Source of the DNA: Pseudomonadota bacterium
GTDB lineage: Bacteria > Pseudomonadota > Gammaproteobacteria > Steroidobacterales > Steroidobacteraceae
NCBI GenBank assembly: GCA_021820785.1
Contig: JAKADE010000099.1
Coordinates: 1 to 8,471, forward strand
Length of the DNA: 8,471 bases
Direction of reading: 5' to 3'
Of this stretch, positions 1 through 8,310 are shown piece by piece (the stretch's first letter is position 1; each line of letters opens with the position of its first letter). The translations under genes and the position numbers were made by a program. Under the pieces are notes generated by a model, which saw nothing but the letters and a program-made list of their open reading frames with translations, did no database searches and was not told the DNA's origin.

Positions 1-822
1 GAGGGTCGTCATCGGAATGACCGCGATGTGCGTGTGCTCGATCGTCTCGCCGCCGATCTGCAGCCGTGCGACCGGAGCGATCCAGGTCCTGACCATGCGG
101 TGGGAAAAGCCCATCGCGCGGCCCGCCGGCTGCACACCGGGGTCGCCGTGGCCGAGGTGCAGCCGCTCGGCCGTGGCGAGCGAGAGCGTCGAGCGTCCCG
201 CACCGGTATCGAACAGCACGTGAACCCGATGACCGTCCAGTTGCGCCGTGGCCAGGAACCGAGGCGCGCCGCCGGCCGGCGGATTGAAGCGCACCATCCC
301 GACGGGCCGTCGTCCGGCCCAGTAGGCGAGCGGCAGGTTGCCGCAGTGCGCCGTGCGCACGAAGCGCATGTACCCCTTGCCGAGATTCACATCGAGGTCC
401 GCCACGCGCAGGAAGTTGTCGCCCAGGACACCGGAGGCATGGGAGAAATAATCATTGCCGGCCACCAGGAACTCGACGTGGTGGAGGGTCTGGTGCACGA
501 GTGTGAAGGTGCGGGCGCTCACCAGCTGCGGTTGGGTGTCTCCGCCGACGCCGCCTAAGAACAGGCCCGGCGGCGCGAACAGGTGCGTCAGGTGATAGCG
601 TCGGGCACCCTCCGGGGAGAGCGTGCTGAAGAAGGCGCCCGAGTCGACGGCGAGCAGTGCCGGTGCGCCGTTGATCCGCACGTGGATCAGCGCCTGCATG
701 TCCTTCAGGGTCACCGGCATTTTGGGATACCGCTCGATCCGGCAGCCGGCGGCCGAGGCGATGCCCGTCGTGCAGAACGTGATCAGCAGCGCCAGAAGCG
801 CGCAGGGGCGTAGGGACGTCAT
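1..822 (-). CDS. Exported two-lobed retropepsin-like aspartyl protease, 3' end outside window
   Basis: The reading frame is open for 274 codons from the ATG at 822 to the window edge, so the C-terminus is missing. Residues 1-25 look like a signal peptide ([16 protein letters not shown], then a small-residue ASAA stretch), so the product is probably periplasmic or surface-exposed. Two protease lobes follow. Lobe 1 has the triad D60-S-G (context LLAVDSGAFFSTLS) and a later VLGDNFLR segment near 132-139. Lobe 2 has D205-T-G (context VLFDTGAGRSTLSL). Two Asp triads in one chain suggest an intramolecular pseudo-dimer, as in pepsin. The protein aligns along its visible length with the neighbouring gene at 819-2726, with shared segments such as LPLAYWA, QIGGE and IEHTH, so the two are paralogues. 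The start overlaps the upstream stop (ATGA), and GGAGGG lies 8 nt before it, which supports translational coupling. Whether a TPR domain follows cannot be seen. Substrate and proteolytic activity are not established; a non-proteolytic binding role is possible. Confidence 0.85.
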   Translation of the reverse strand, partial: MTSLRPCALLALLITFCTTGIASAAGCRIERYPKMPVTLKDMQALIHVRINGAPALLAVDSGAFFSTLSPEGARRYHLTHLFAPPGLFLGGVGGDTQPQLVSARTFTLVHQTLHHVEFLVAGNDYFSHASGVLGDNFLRVADLDVNLGKGYMRFVRTAHCGNLPLAYWAGRRPVGMVRFNPPAGGAPRFLATAQLDGHRVHVLFDTGAGRSTLSLATAERLHLGHGDPGVQPAGRAMGFSHRMVRTWIAPVARLQIGGETIEHTHIAVIPMTTL

Positions 823-2726
823 GACGTGTGCCCTCCAATGGTCGTTTTTTTCAGCGTCCCCGCCGGCGAGGCGGGCACGAGTCCAAAGTGCCGGAACACC
901 GCGCCGATGCGGGCGTAGTGATGTTTCGCGGCGGCCAGGTCCGCCGCGCCGCGCCGCCGCTCCCCGAGGCGCAGCTCCGCAAGCCCCCGGCCGTAGAGCG
1001 ACGTTGGCGTGTCCGGTGTACTTGCGAGCACCGCGTCGTAGTCGCGGATGGCCCGATGGTTGCGGCCGAGCCTCAGGTACACCAGCGCGCGACTGTCGCG
1101 GACCGCAGGGTCACTCCCCGGCAGTGTTGGCCTCAGGTACGGCAGCTCAGGGCCGTCGCCGGTCGTGTCCTCGGCGCTGAGGTTGAGCGCTTCGTTGCAG
1201 TCTGCGAGTGCCCGGTGCAGCGCCCGATCCGACAGCGCGCGCAGCCAGCAGCGGGCATTGAGGCCCGTGGCCTGCTCGCTGCGGGGCCGGTGTGTGGCGA
1301 GCCAGCGGTTGATCTGGGCGAGGCCGGCGCGGTAGCGGCCGGCCTCGCCGTACAGGATGCCGAGCTCGAGCTGCAGGGCTGCATCGTGCGCGGCCTGGCG
1401 TGCGACCGCGGCCAGATCCGCGTCGATCTGCGCCCGGTGCGCGGCCGCGTCGGGCTGCCCGAGGCGCAGTTCAGCGCGTGCCAGGTGCGCCGCCACGTCA
1501 CCTGGCGCAAGGTGCAGGGCGGCGTCAAAGTCCGCCAGCGCCGCCCGATAGCGCTGCTGCGCGAGGTACACCTCACCGCGTTCGTAGCGGTCGCGGGCAT
1601 CGTGCGGCGCCAGCGTACAGGCGCGCGACAGATCGGCGATCGCGCGGTGGAATTCACGCAGGGCCGCCAGGGCCATGCCGCGGCGCATCAGGTCCGCGGC
1701 GCCGAGCGGGCGGGCCGCCGCGGCGACCGACTGTGCGGCGGCCCGGCCGTACTGCGGCAGATTCAGGTTGAACAGCGGCCCGCCGTTGTACGTGAAGTAG
1801 ATCCGGTGTTGGCTGTAGGCGACGTAGAGGCGCTGGGAGAGGAAGAAGTCCGCCCCGAGCAGCATGTCGACGTGGCGGTTGCTGCGGATCTGTCCGGCGG
1901 GTCCGCGCGGATCGATGTTGCCGATCAGCAGGTGGGTGTGCTCGATCCGCTCCCCGCCGATCTGGAACTCGGCCACCGGAGCGGACCAGACCTGAAAGTG
2001 CAGTCCGCCGAGGCCGAGCGAGGTCTCGAGCGGCTTCACGCCGGGGCTGTGGCGGGTGATGCCGGCGCGCCGCGCGGCCTGCAGTGAGAGGATCGAGCGC
2101 GGCGAGCCGGTGTCCAGGAGCACCGTGATGCGCTTGCCGTTCACTGCGGCGTGCGCCAGCAGCTGCGAGTGCGCTACGCCCAGGTAGCGCAGCTTCACGA
2201 CCGAATACGGTGTCTTCTCGGCCCAATAGGCGAGCGGCTGGCCGGCGCAGCCGACCGGTCTGATGAAGCGCACGACCCCGTCGGCGAGGTCGTACTCGAC
2301 GTCAGAGACGCGCAGCAGATTCTGGCCGAGGGAGCCGGCGAGACGGCCCCAGAAATTCTGCGGGGTGACCAGAAACTGCACGTGGTGCAGGGGCGCACTG
2401 AGGTAGGAGAAGGTCTTCACGGTGGTGAGCCGAGGCCGGGTCATGCCTCCGCCGGCACCGGTGAGGTAGACCTCGTCCCCGGGTATGGCGTGCAGCGCCA
2501 GTCGGTAGCGTGCGGCAGTGTCCGCGGAGATCGTGCTGTAGAACGCGCCGCTGTCGAGCAGGAACGTCGCTCGCCGTCCGTTGATGCCGACCCGTACGGT
2601 CGGACGCAGGCCCTGCAGAGTGACCGGCAGGGTGCCGAGCTGCAGCAGCCGGCAATTGCCTGCCCAGGCGCTCGAGGCGCCGAGCAGGATGAGAACGGTC
2701 GTCCATCCGCTGAGTCGCGCGCGCAT
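819..2726 (-). CDS. Exported two-lobed retropepsin-like aspartyl protease fused to a TPR domain
   Basis: The 635-aa product starts at the ATG at 2726, which has an AGGGGGAG Shine-Dalgarno 4 nt upstream and encodes a signal peptide ([15 protein letters not shown], probable cleavage after AWA at 22). The frame stays open upstream across cinA and thpR on the opposite strand, but that extension lacks domain character. Lobe 1 (about 25-165) carries D58-S-G and a SLGQNLL segment near 132-138. Lobe 2 (about 175-325) carries D205-T-G and LLGADFF at 289-295, the hydrophobic-Gly motif that pairs with the active-site loop in retropepsin folds. Residues 341-615 form about six or seven TPR-like helical pairs, for example [20 protein letters not shown] at 381-400, with a Pro/Gly-rich break near 522-540. 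Family knowledge suggests a periplasmic aspartyl protease with a protein-binding scaffold, but the substrate is unknown. It is the first gene of a minus-strand pair with its paralogue at 1-822 and diverges from cinA. Confidence 0.88.
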   Translation of the reverse strand: MRARLSGWTTVLILLGASSAWAGNCRLLQLGTLPVTLQGLRPTVRVGINGRRATFLLDSGAFYSTISADTAARYRLALHAIPGDEVYLTGAGGGMTRPRLTTVKTFSYLSAPLHHVQFLVTPQNFWGRLAGSLGQNLLRVSDVEYDLADGVVRFIRPVGCAGQPLAYWAEKTPYSVVKLRYLGVAHSQLLAHAAVNGKRITVLLDTGSPRSILSLQAARRAGITRHSPGVKPLETSLGLGGLHFQVWSAPVAEFQIGGERIEHTHLLIGNIDPRGPAGQIRSNRHVDMLLGADFFLSQRLYVAYSQHRIYFTYNGGPLFNLNLPQYGRAAAQSVAAAARPLGAADLMRRGMALAALREFHRAIADLSRACTLAPHDARDRYERGEVYLAQQRYRAALADFDAALHLAPGDVAAHLARAELRLGQPDAAAHRAQIDADLAAVARQAAHDAALQLELGILYGEAGRYRAGLAQINRWLATHRPRSEQATGLNARCWLRALSDRALHRALADCNEALNLSAEDTTGDGPELPYLRPTLPGSDPAVRDSRALVYLRLGRNHRAIRDYDAVLASTPDTPTSLYGRGLAELRLGERRRGAADLAAAKHHYARIGAVFRHFGLVPASPAGTLKKTTIGGHTS

Positions 2727-2814
2727 GCGGCTCCCCCTTCCCGGGATCCCTGTGTTCTTGATTTTCTGCGGCGCCTGCGCGCCCGATCCCGTGTGGCGCG
2801 GCTCCGTCGGCCCA

Positions 2815-2842
2815 AGACTAGCGCATGGCGGGCGGTGCGCAA
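2815..2842 (-). promoter_or_regulatory. Candidate sigma70-type promoter of the protease pair
   Basis: Read on the minus strand, TTGCGC (2842-2837) is followed after 16 bp by TAGTCT (2820-2815). Each hexamer is a partial match to the -35 and -10 consensus. The predicted transcript would start roughly 80 nt before the ATG at 2726. It lies in the 165-bp divergent intergenic region, where a promoter for the minus-strand genes is required. This is a visual match only, in GC-rich DNA. Confidence 0.3.
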
Positions 2843-2879
2843 GGGCCCGTTGGGGGACTGGGCGGCGCAGCCGCCGGCG

Positions 2880-2885
2880 TACACT
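2880..2885 (+). promoter_or_regulatory. Candidate -10 element (TACACT) for cinA, possibly leaderless
   Basis: TACACT fits the TAnnnT pattern of a -10 hexamer and ends 6 nt before the cinA ATG at 2892, so transcription would begin at or next to the start codon. No Shine-Dalgarno is visible between it and the ATG (GCGTCC). No convincing -35 is seen at 16-18 bp spacing; TTGGGG at 2850-2855 is too far away at 24 bp. The call rests on one hexamer and the missing ribosome binding site. Confidence 0.25.
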
Positions 2886-2891
2886 GCGTCC

Positions 2892-3410
2892 ATGAGCACC
2901 CCCGTCGTCACCGACCGTGAGCTGTATGCCCTCGCCGAGCAGGCCGGGCGGGCCCTGCGGGCCGCGGGCGTTCGCATCGTCACGGCCGAATCCTGCACGG
3001 CCGGATGGATCGCCAAGGCGCTCACGGACGTGCCGGGCAGCTCGCGCTGGGTCGAGTGCGGCTACGTGACCTATTCGGATGCGGCCAAGATGCGCGACCT
3101 GGGCGTCGCGGCCGCGACCCTCGAGACCCACGGCGCGGTGAGCGAGGCGGTGGTCCGGGAGATGGCTCGGGGCGCGCTGCGGGTCTCCGGTGCCGGGCTC
3201 GCCGTGGCGGTGAGCGGCATTGCGGGTCCCGACGGCGGCAGCCCGGCCAAGCCGGTCGGCACGGTGTGGTTCGCGGTCGCGGCACGGTTCCGGCAGGAAC
3301 CGCGGAGTGGCGTACAGCATTTCGCGGGCGATCGCGAGGCGGTGCGCCGCCGCACCGTGGCGCACGCGCTGCAGCAGGTGCTCGAGGTGCTCGGGGGCGC
3401 CGTGCCGTGA
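2892..3410 (+). CDS. pncC: Nicotinamide-nucleotide amidohydrolase (CinA C-terminal domain, PncC-type)
   Basis: The 172-aa protein matches the stand-alone CinA C-terminal family, which deamidates NMN to nicotinate mononucleotide and so recycles the NMN released by NAD-dependent DNA ligase into NAD synthesis. It acts in the cytosol. Visible family motifs are [20 protein letters not shown] at 30-49, with the conserved Ser34 region, [16 protein letters not shown] at 57-72, [12 protein letters not shown] at 81-92, and the glycine-rich [20 protein letters not shown] at 108-127. The N-terminal molybdopterin-binding-like domain of full-length CinA is absent. The frame is open far upstream, but the ATG at 2892 gives the expected family length and start; the upstream part is antisense to the TPR-protease gene. 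There is no clear Shine-Dalgarno. The stop overlaps the GTG of thpR by 4 nt, so the two are probably one transcript and translationally coupled. The gene is often annotated cinA next to recA. Confidence 0.93.
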   Translation: MSTPVVTDRELYALAEQAGRALRAAGVRIVTAESCTAGWIAKALTDVPGSSRWVECGYVTYSDAAKMRDLGVAAATLETHGAVSEAVVREMARGALRVSGAGLAVAVSGIAGPDGGSPAKPVGTVWFAVAARFRQEPRSGVQHFAGDREAVRRRTVAHALQQVLEVLGGAVP

Positions 3411-4021
3411 TCGCCGGGACGGACCGCGGCCCGGTCCGGCCGGCCGAGCCGGCGCCCTCGCCCCGCTCGCGGCGACTGTTCTTCGCGCTCTGGCCCGATG
3501 GGGCCATGCGCGAGCGGCTGGCGCGGGCGGTACACGCTGCGGCGCGCGGCTGCGGCGGCCGACCCGTACCGCTCGAGCACTGGCATCTGACCCTGGCCTT
3601 CCTCGGCGCCGTGCCGGCCGCCAGGGTCGCGGAACTCGCCGAGGTCGCGTCGGCCGCGGCCCGTACCGCGGACGTGCCGGCGGCGGGCCTCGATTTGTCG
3701 CTCGGACGGCTCGTCGACTGGCGGGCACCGCAGGTGCTGTGCGTCCTGCCGATCGAGCCGCCGGCGGCGCTCGGACGGCTGGCGCGGGCGCTGGGCGACG
3801 TACTGATCGCGGCGGGATTTGCTCCGGATGTCAAACCCTTCCGAGCGCATGTCACTGTGGCACGCAAAGTGACGCGGCCAAGTGAGCCGCGCCGCGTGCC
3901 GGTGGTGCACTGGCGGTTCGAGCGCTTCGCGCTGATCGAGAGCCGCACCCTGCCGAGCGGCGCCGTATACAGTGTTGTCGAAACGTACCCACTGGGCAGC
4001 GGCGCGTCGGCGCGAAAATAA
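3407..4021 (+). CDS. thpR: RNA 2',3'-cyclic phosphodiesterase (2'-5' RNA ligase family)
   Basis: The 204-aa protein belongs to the 2H phosphoesterase superfamily. Both signature motifs are present: HLTL at 60-63 and HVTV at 148-151, whose histidines form the active site. Family members hydrolyse 2',3'-cyclic phosphate RNA ends to 2'-phosphates and can make or break 2'-5' linkages in tRNA halves; the physiological role in bacteria is unclear. Before the fold starts at [10 protein letters not shown] (22-31) there is a Pro/Arg-rich extension of about 20 residues, so the true start could be later, but no in-frame ATG precedes the first strand. The GTG at 3407 is favoured because it makes a GTGA overlap with the upstream stop and a GGGGG stretch lies about 9 nt before it. 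The C-terminal segment ([10 protein letters not shown] and [10 protein letters not shown]) is typical of the family. It is the last gene before the recA promoter. Confidence 0.9.
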   Translation: MIAGTDRGPVRPAEPAPSPRSRRLFFALWPDGAMRERLARAVHAAARGCGGRPVPLEHWHLTLAFLGAVPAARVAELAEVASAAARTADVPAAGLDLSLGRLVDWRAPQVLCVLPIEPPAALGRLARALGDVLIAAGFAPDVKPFRAHVTVARKVTRPSEPRRVPVVHWRFERFALIESRTLPSGAVYSVVETYPLGSGASARK

Positions 4022-4042
4022 CATCTTGCGCACGCAACCGGG

Positions 4043-4053
4043 GTGCTGAGCAC
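4043..4053. promoter_or_regulatory. Inverted repeat GTGCT-G-AGCAC at the recA -35 position
   Basis: Five-base arms (GTGCT and AGCAC) flank one base. The site sits where the -35 box would fall relative to the extended -10 at 4064-4072, so a bound protein could block recA transcription. It does not match the usual gammaproteobacterial LexA operator (CTGT-N8-ACAG). An operator role is inference; an 11-bp palindrome can arise by chance. Confidence 0.25.
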
Positions 4054-4063
4054 GGCATCTTTG

Positions 4064-4072
4064 TGGGATAAT
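4064..4072 (+). promoter_or_regulatory. Extended -10 promoter of recA (TGG-GATAAT)
   Basis: GATAAT at 4067-4072 matches the -10 consensus TATAAT in five of six positions and is preceded by TG one base away, giving an extended -10. The spaced -35 (TGCTGA, 4044-4049) is poor, as is common with extended -10 promoters. The predicted start near 4079 leaves a leader of about 33 nt before the recA ATG at 4113. This short AT-richer patch stands out in GC-rich surroundings. Confidence 0.6.
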
Positions 4073-4112
4073 TCGCGCACCGCTCCGTTATCAAAACACC
4101 CGGGACACCCAG

Positions 4113-5121
<1,009 letters not shown>

Positions 5122-5144
<23 letters not shown>

Positions 5145-5601
5145 GGCCGCCGGCGACGCCAGCAGTGCCCGGGCCGCGGCGCTCGGGTGGCTGGCGCGCC
5201 GCGATTACTTCAGCGCGGAACTGCATCGCAAGCTGCTCGAACGCGGGTTCGAGGCGCACGCGGCGAGCGAAGCCCTCGAGGCGCTCGCCGGCGAGCGCCT
5301 GCTCGATGATGCGCGCACGGTCGAGCGCTTCGTGGCGTACCGGGCCGGGCGCGGCCAGGGGCCGCTGCGCATCGCGCTCGATCTGAAGGCGCACGGTGCC
5401 CCGGCGGAGCTCATCGGCCCGGCACTCGAGTCCGGACCGGACTGGCGGGCGCTCGCCCGGGACGTGCGCCGCCGCCGGTTCGGGGCTGCGGCGCCCGCCG
5501 ACTGGAACGAGCGGGCCCGGCAAGCGCGATTTTTGCAGTACCGGGGCTTTTCATCGGATGATATCCGGGCGGCCACTGGCGCCGAGCTCGAACTGGACTG
5601 A
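5122..5601 (+). CDS. recX: Regulatory protein RecX
   Basis: The 159-aa protein is RecX, a small all-helical protein that binds RecA filaments and limits their extension and coprotease activity. Family features in order are [20 protein letters not shown] at 24-43, [20 protein letters not shown] at 60-79, then [12 protein letters not shown] at 81-92, and the third repeat [17 protein letters not shown] at 132-148. The length is normal for the family. The chosen GTG at 5122 lies inside recA and overlaps its last 23 nt; no Shine-Dalgarno is visible. An ATG at 5023 is in frame, but the extra 33 residues it would add (rich in Arg, Pro and Cys) look like shadow translation of recA. Translation probably depends on ribosomes finishing recA. 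The gene directly follows recA and precedes alaS by 5 nt. The frame and identity are secure; the exact start is not. Confidence 0.93.
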
Positions 5602-5606
5602 CGAAC

Positions 5607-8243
5607 TTGACCCGACCCCCCTCACTGGGCGCCGCCGATGTGCGCCGCGCCTTCCTCGAATTCTTCCGCGACCGCGGCCATACCGTCGTGCCCTCGAGCC
5701 CGCTCGTACCGGGCAACGATCCGACGCTGCTGTTCACCAATGCCGGCATGGTGCAGTTCAAGGACGTGTTTCTCGGCAAGGAGAAGCGCGAGTACGTACG
5801 CGCCGCGAGCAGCCAGCGCTGCGTGCGCGCCGGCGGCAAGCACAATGACCTGGAGAACGTCGGGTACACGGCCCGGCACCACACGTTCTTCGAGATGCTG
5901 GGGAATTTCTCCTTCGGGGACTACTTCAAGCGCGAGGCCATCGGGTTTGCCTGGTCATTCCTCACCGAGACGCTGAAGCTCGATCCCAAGCGCCTGTGGG
6001 TGACCGTGTACCGCGACGATGATGAGGCCGCGGACATCTGGCTGAAGGAGATCGGTGTGTCCGCCGAGCGCTTCTCGCGCCTCGGGGAGAAGTCGAACTT
6101 CTGGGCGATGGGTGACACCGGCCCGTGCGGCCCGTGCAGCGAGATCTTCTATGACCACGGCGCCGAGGTGCCCGGCGGTCCGCCCGGATCCCCCGACGAG
6201 GACGGGGACCGGTACGTGGAGATCTGGAACCTGGTGTTCATGCAGTTCGAGCGCGCCGCCGACGGCACGCTCTCGGCGCTGCCGAAACCCTCGGTGGACA
6301 CCGGCATGGGGCTCGAGCGCATCTCAGCGGTGCTGCAGGGCGTGCACTCGAACTACGACATCGATCTGTTCCGCGCCCTGATCGCGGCGGCGGCCGAGCT
6401 GGCCGGGTCCTCCGATCTGACCTCGAGCTCGCTGCGGGTGATCGCCGATCACATCCGTGCCTGCACCTTCCTCGTACTCGACGGCGTGCTGCCCTCGAAC
6501 GAGGGCCGCGGCTACGTGCTGCGCCGCATCATCCGCCGGGCCGTGCGTCACGGCTACAAGCTCGGGATCTCAGAGCCTTTCTTCTACAAGCTGGTCGCCG
6601 TGCTCGAGCGTGAAATGAGCGGCGCCTATCCGGAGCTGACGCGGGGCCGCGCCCAGGCCGAACGGGTGCTGCGCCAGGAGGAAGAGCGTTTCGCCGAGAC
6701 GCTCGCCAAGGGAATGGCGTTGCTCGAGGGGGCGATTGCGGATCTCGGTCCGGCGGGCGCCGCCGGCGCCGTGATTCCCGGTGAAGTGGTCTTCAAGCTC
6801 TACGACACCTATGGCTTCCCCGCCGACCTCACCGCGGACATCGCGCGTGAGCGCGGCCTCGGCATCGATCAGGCCGGGTTCGATGCGGCCATGGAGACTC
6901 AGCGACGCCGGTCGCAGGAGGCGAGCAAGTTCGGCGTCGATCTGCGGGGCGCCGCGGCAATCGACGCGCGCACGGCGTTCGAGGGCTATGCGCAGACCCA
7001 GGCCGACGGCCGGGTCGTGGCGCTGCTGCGCGACGGGGCGCAGGTCGAGGAGATCGGCGCCGGAGAACAGGCCGAAGTCGTGCTCGAGCGCACGCCCTTC
7101 TACGCCGAATCGGGCGGACAGGTCGGCGATACCGGGGTCCTGGCGGGCGCCGGGGTCCGTTTCGACGTGAAGGACACCCGCAAGCGCGGAGCCGCGCATG
7201 CGCATATCGGGCGCGTGGCCGAAGGGCGGATTCGGGTGGGGGATACGCTGCGCGCGACGGTCGACGCTGAGCGCCGGCGCGCCACGGCGCGCAATCACAC
7301 GGCTACGCATCTGCTGCATGCGGCGTTGCGGGAGCTGCTCGGATCTCACGTCCAGCAGAAGGGCTCGCTGGTCGCGCCGGACCGGCTGCGCTTCGATTTT
7401 TCGCATCCGGAAGCGGTCAGCAGCGAAGAACTGGTGGCGATCGAGCGGCGGGTCAATGCACAGATCCGCGCCAATGCCCCGGCCGAGACGCGGCTGATGG
7501 ACTACGAGCAAGCCGTCGCCGAGGGCGCGATGGCGCTCTTTGGCGAGAAGTACGACCGCGACGTGCGCGTGCTGCGGGTCGGGGACTTCTCAATGGAGCT
7601 GTGCGGCGGCACTCATGTCGAGCGCGCCGGGGACATCGGACTGTTCAAGATCGTCAGTGAGAGCGGTGTGGCCTCCGGCGTCCGGCGCATCGAGGCGGTC
7701 ACCGGGGAAGGGGCCGTCGAGTTCGTCGAGCAGAACGAGTCGCTGCTGAAGGAGCTGGCGCATCTCGTGCGCGGGTCACGCGAGGACGTGACCGACAAGG
7801 TGCGCGAGGCGCTCGAGCGAGTGAAGCAGATGGAGCGGGAAGTCCGCGCCCTGAAGGACCGGCTGGCGTCCGGCCAGGGGGTCGACCTGGCGGCGGGCGC
7901 ACGCGAGATCCGGGGCGTCAAAGTGCTGGCCACGCAGGTGGCCGACGCTGATGCGGCGGCGCTGCGCAGTGCCGTGGACGGGCTGAAGGAGCGGCTGAAA
8001 TCCGCGGTCATCGTGCTCGCCTCGGTGCAGGCACCGGACAAGGTCGTGCTGGTGGCCGGCGTCACCGCGGACCAGACGGCGCGCATCAAAGCCGGGGAGC
8101 TGGTCGGGACGGTCGCGGCCCGCATCGGCGGCCGCGGCGGTGGACGGGCGGATTTCGCCCAGGCCGGCGGCACTAATCCGGCTGAGCTCGAGGCTGCGCT
8201 CGCAGCCGTGGGGGAGTGGGTGGAGGGGCGCCTCACGGGTTGA
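5607..8243 (+). CDS. alaS: Alanyl-tRNA synthetase
   Basis: The 878-aa class II enzyme charges tRNA-Ala and hydrolyses mischarged Ser- and Gly-tRNA-Ala; its length matches E. coli AlaRS. The catalytic core includes [20 protein letters not shown] at 28-47, [17 protein letters not shown] at 70-86, [19 protein letters not shown] at 91-109, and the motif 3 region DTGMGLERI at 231-239. tRNA-recognition segments follow, with [19 protein letters not shown] near 300-318 and [11 protein letters not shown] at 399-409. The editing site is HTATH at 564-568 with CGGTH at 666-670, so the four zinc ligands (H564, H568, C666, H670) are intact. A coiled coil at about 712-757 leads to the C-Ala domain, with its glycine-rich [14 protein letters not shown] near 851-864. 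The TTG at 5607 gives the right length; the nearest other in-frame starts cut into the fold. The Shine-Dalgarno is weak and the gap after recX is only 5 nt, suggesting coupling. Confidence 0.98.
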   Translation: MTRPPSLGAADVRRAFLEFFRDRGHTVVPSSPLVPGNDPTLLFTNAGMVQFKDVFLGKEKREYVRAASSQRCVRAGGKHNDLENVGYTARHHTFFEMLGNFSFGDYFKREAIGFAWSFLTETLKLDPKRLWVTVYRDDDEAADIWLKEIGVSAERFSRLGEKSNFWAMGDTGPCGPCSEIFYDHGAEVPGGPPGSPDEDGDRYVEIWNLVFMQFERAADGTLSALPKPSVDTGMGLERISAVLQGVHSNYDIDLFRALIAAAAELAGSSDLTSSSLRVIADHIRACTFLVLDGVLPSNEGRGYVLRRIIRRAVRHGYKLGISEPFFYKLVAVLEREMSGAYPELTRGRAQAERVLRQEEERFAETLAKGMALLEGAIADLGPAGAAGAVIPGEVVFKLYDTYGFPADLTADIARERGLGIDQAGFDAAMETQRRRSQEASKFGVDLRGAAAIDARTAFEGYAQTQADGRVVALLRDGAQVEEIGAGEQAEVVLERTPFYAESGGQVGDTGVLAGAGVRFDVKDTRKRGAAHAHIGRVAEGRIRVGDTLRATVDAERRRATARNHTATHLLHAALRELLGSHVQQKGSLVAPDRLRFDFSHPEAVSSEELVAIERRVNAQIRANAPAETRLMDYEQAVAEGAMALFGEKYDRDVRVLRVGDFSMELCGGTHVERAGDIGLFKIVSESGVASGVRRIEAVTGEGAVEFVEQNESLLKELAHLVRGSREDVTDKVREALERVKQMEREVRALKDRLASGQGVDLAAGAREIRGVKVLATQVADADAAALRSAVDGLKERLKSAVIVLASVQAPDKVVLVAGVTADQTARIKAGELVGTVAARIGGRGGGRADFAQAGGTNPAELEAALAAVGEWVEGRLTG

Positions 8244-8277
8244 TACGTCGGAATGCACGGATTCCCGGCGCGGCCAA

Positions 8278-8289
8278 AGGGTGTACCCT
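8278..8289. promoter_or_regulatory. Short inverted repeat before csrA, overlapping a TACCCT box
   Basis: AGGGT-GT-ACCCT is a 5-bp inverted repeat in the 67-bp gap between alaS and csrA. It contains TACCCT (8284-8289), a possible -10 hexamer, but no -35 is visible at normal spacing. It could be part of a promoter, a small hairpin in the csrA leader, or chance. I see no terminator after alaS, so read-through from alaS into csrA is possible. Confidence 0.25.
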
Positions 8290-8295
8290 CAGCCG

Positions 8296-8304
8296 TGAGG
8301 AGGT
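8296..8304 (+). promoter_or_regulatory. Strong csrA ribosome binding site with a CsrA-type GGA core
   Basis: TGAGGAGGT is close to a perfect anti-Shine-Dalgarno match and sits 6 nt before the csrA ATG at 8311, which fixes the start. It contains AGGA, the core of CsrA-binding sites. In E. coli, CsrA represses its own translation through sites at the ribosome binding site, so autoregulation is plausible here, though a single GGA in a Shine-Dalgarno is weak evidence. Confidence 0.75.
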
Positions 8305-8310
8305 CGAGCC

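Noticed and set aside
28..558. Plus-strand open frame of 176 codons opposite the partial protease gene.
   Set aside because: The minus strand here encodes a conserved paralogue with signal peptide and active-site triads; the plus frame has none.
828..2087. Long plus-strand open frame of 419 codons opposite the TPR-protease gene.
   Set aside because: Low-complexity Arg/Ala/Val-rich translation typical of the reverse strand of high-GC genes, with no motif; the minus-strand product has clear domains.
2151..2891. In-frame open extension upstream of cinA that would make a 419-aa fusion.
   Set aside because: It is antisense to the protease gene, lacks the N-terminal CinA domain, and the known family start falls at 2892.
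2727..3728. Minus-strand frame of the TPR-protease gene stays open for a further 334 codons upstream, opposite cinA and thpR.
   Set aside because: The extension is Arg/Pro/Ala-rich with no domain character, lies antisense to two clear genes, and the ATG at 2726 has a good Shine-Dalgarno followed by a signal peptide.
4026..4037. Inverted repeat TTGCG-CA-CGCAA after thpR, considered as a terminator.
   Set aside because: The stem is only 5 bp with a 2-nt loop and no T-run follows, so it is not a credible intrinsic terminator.
3022..4080. Long minus-strand open frames opposite cinA and thpR (352 and 320 codons).
   Set aside because: Arg/Pro/Ser-rich shadows of GC-rich codons; thpR and cinA on the plus strand have all family motifs.
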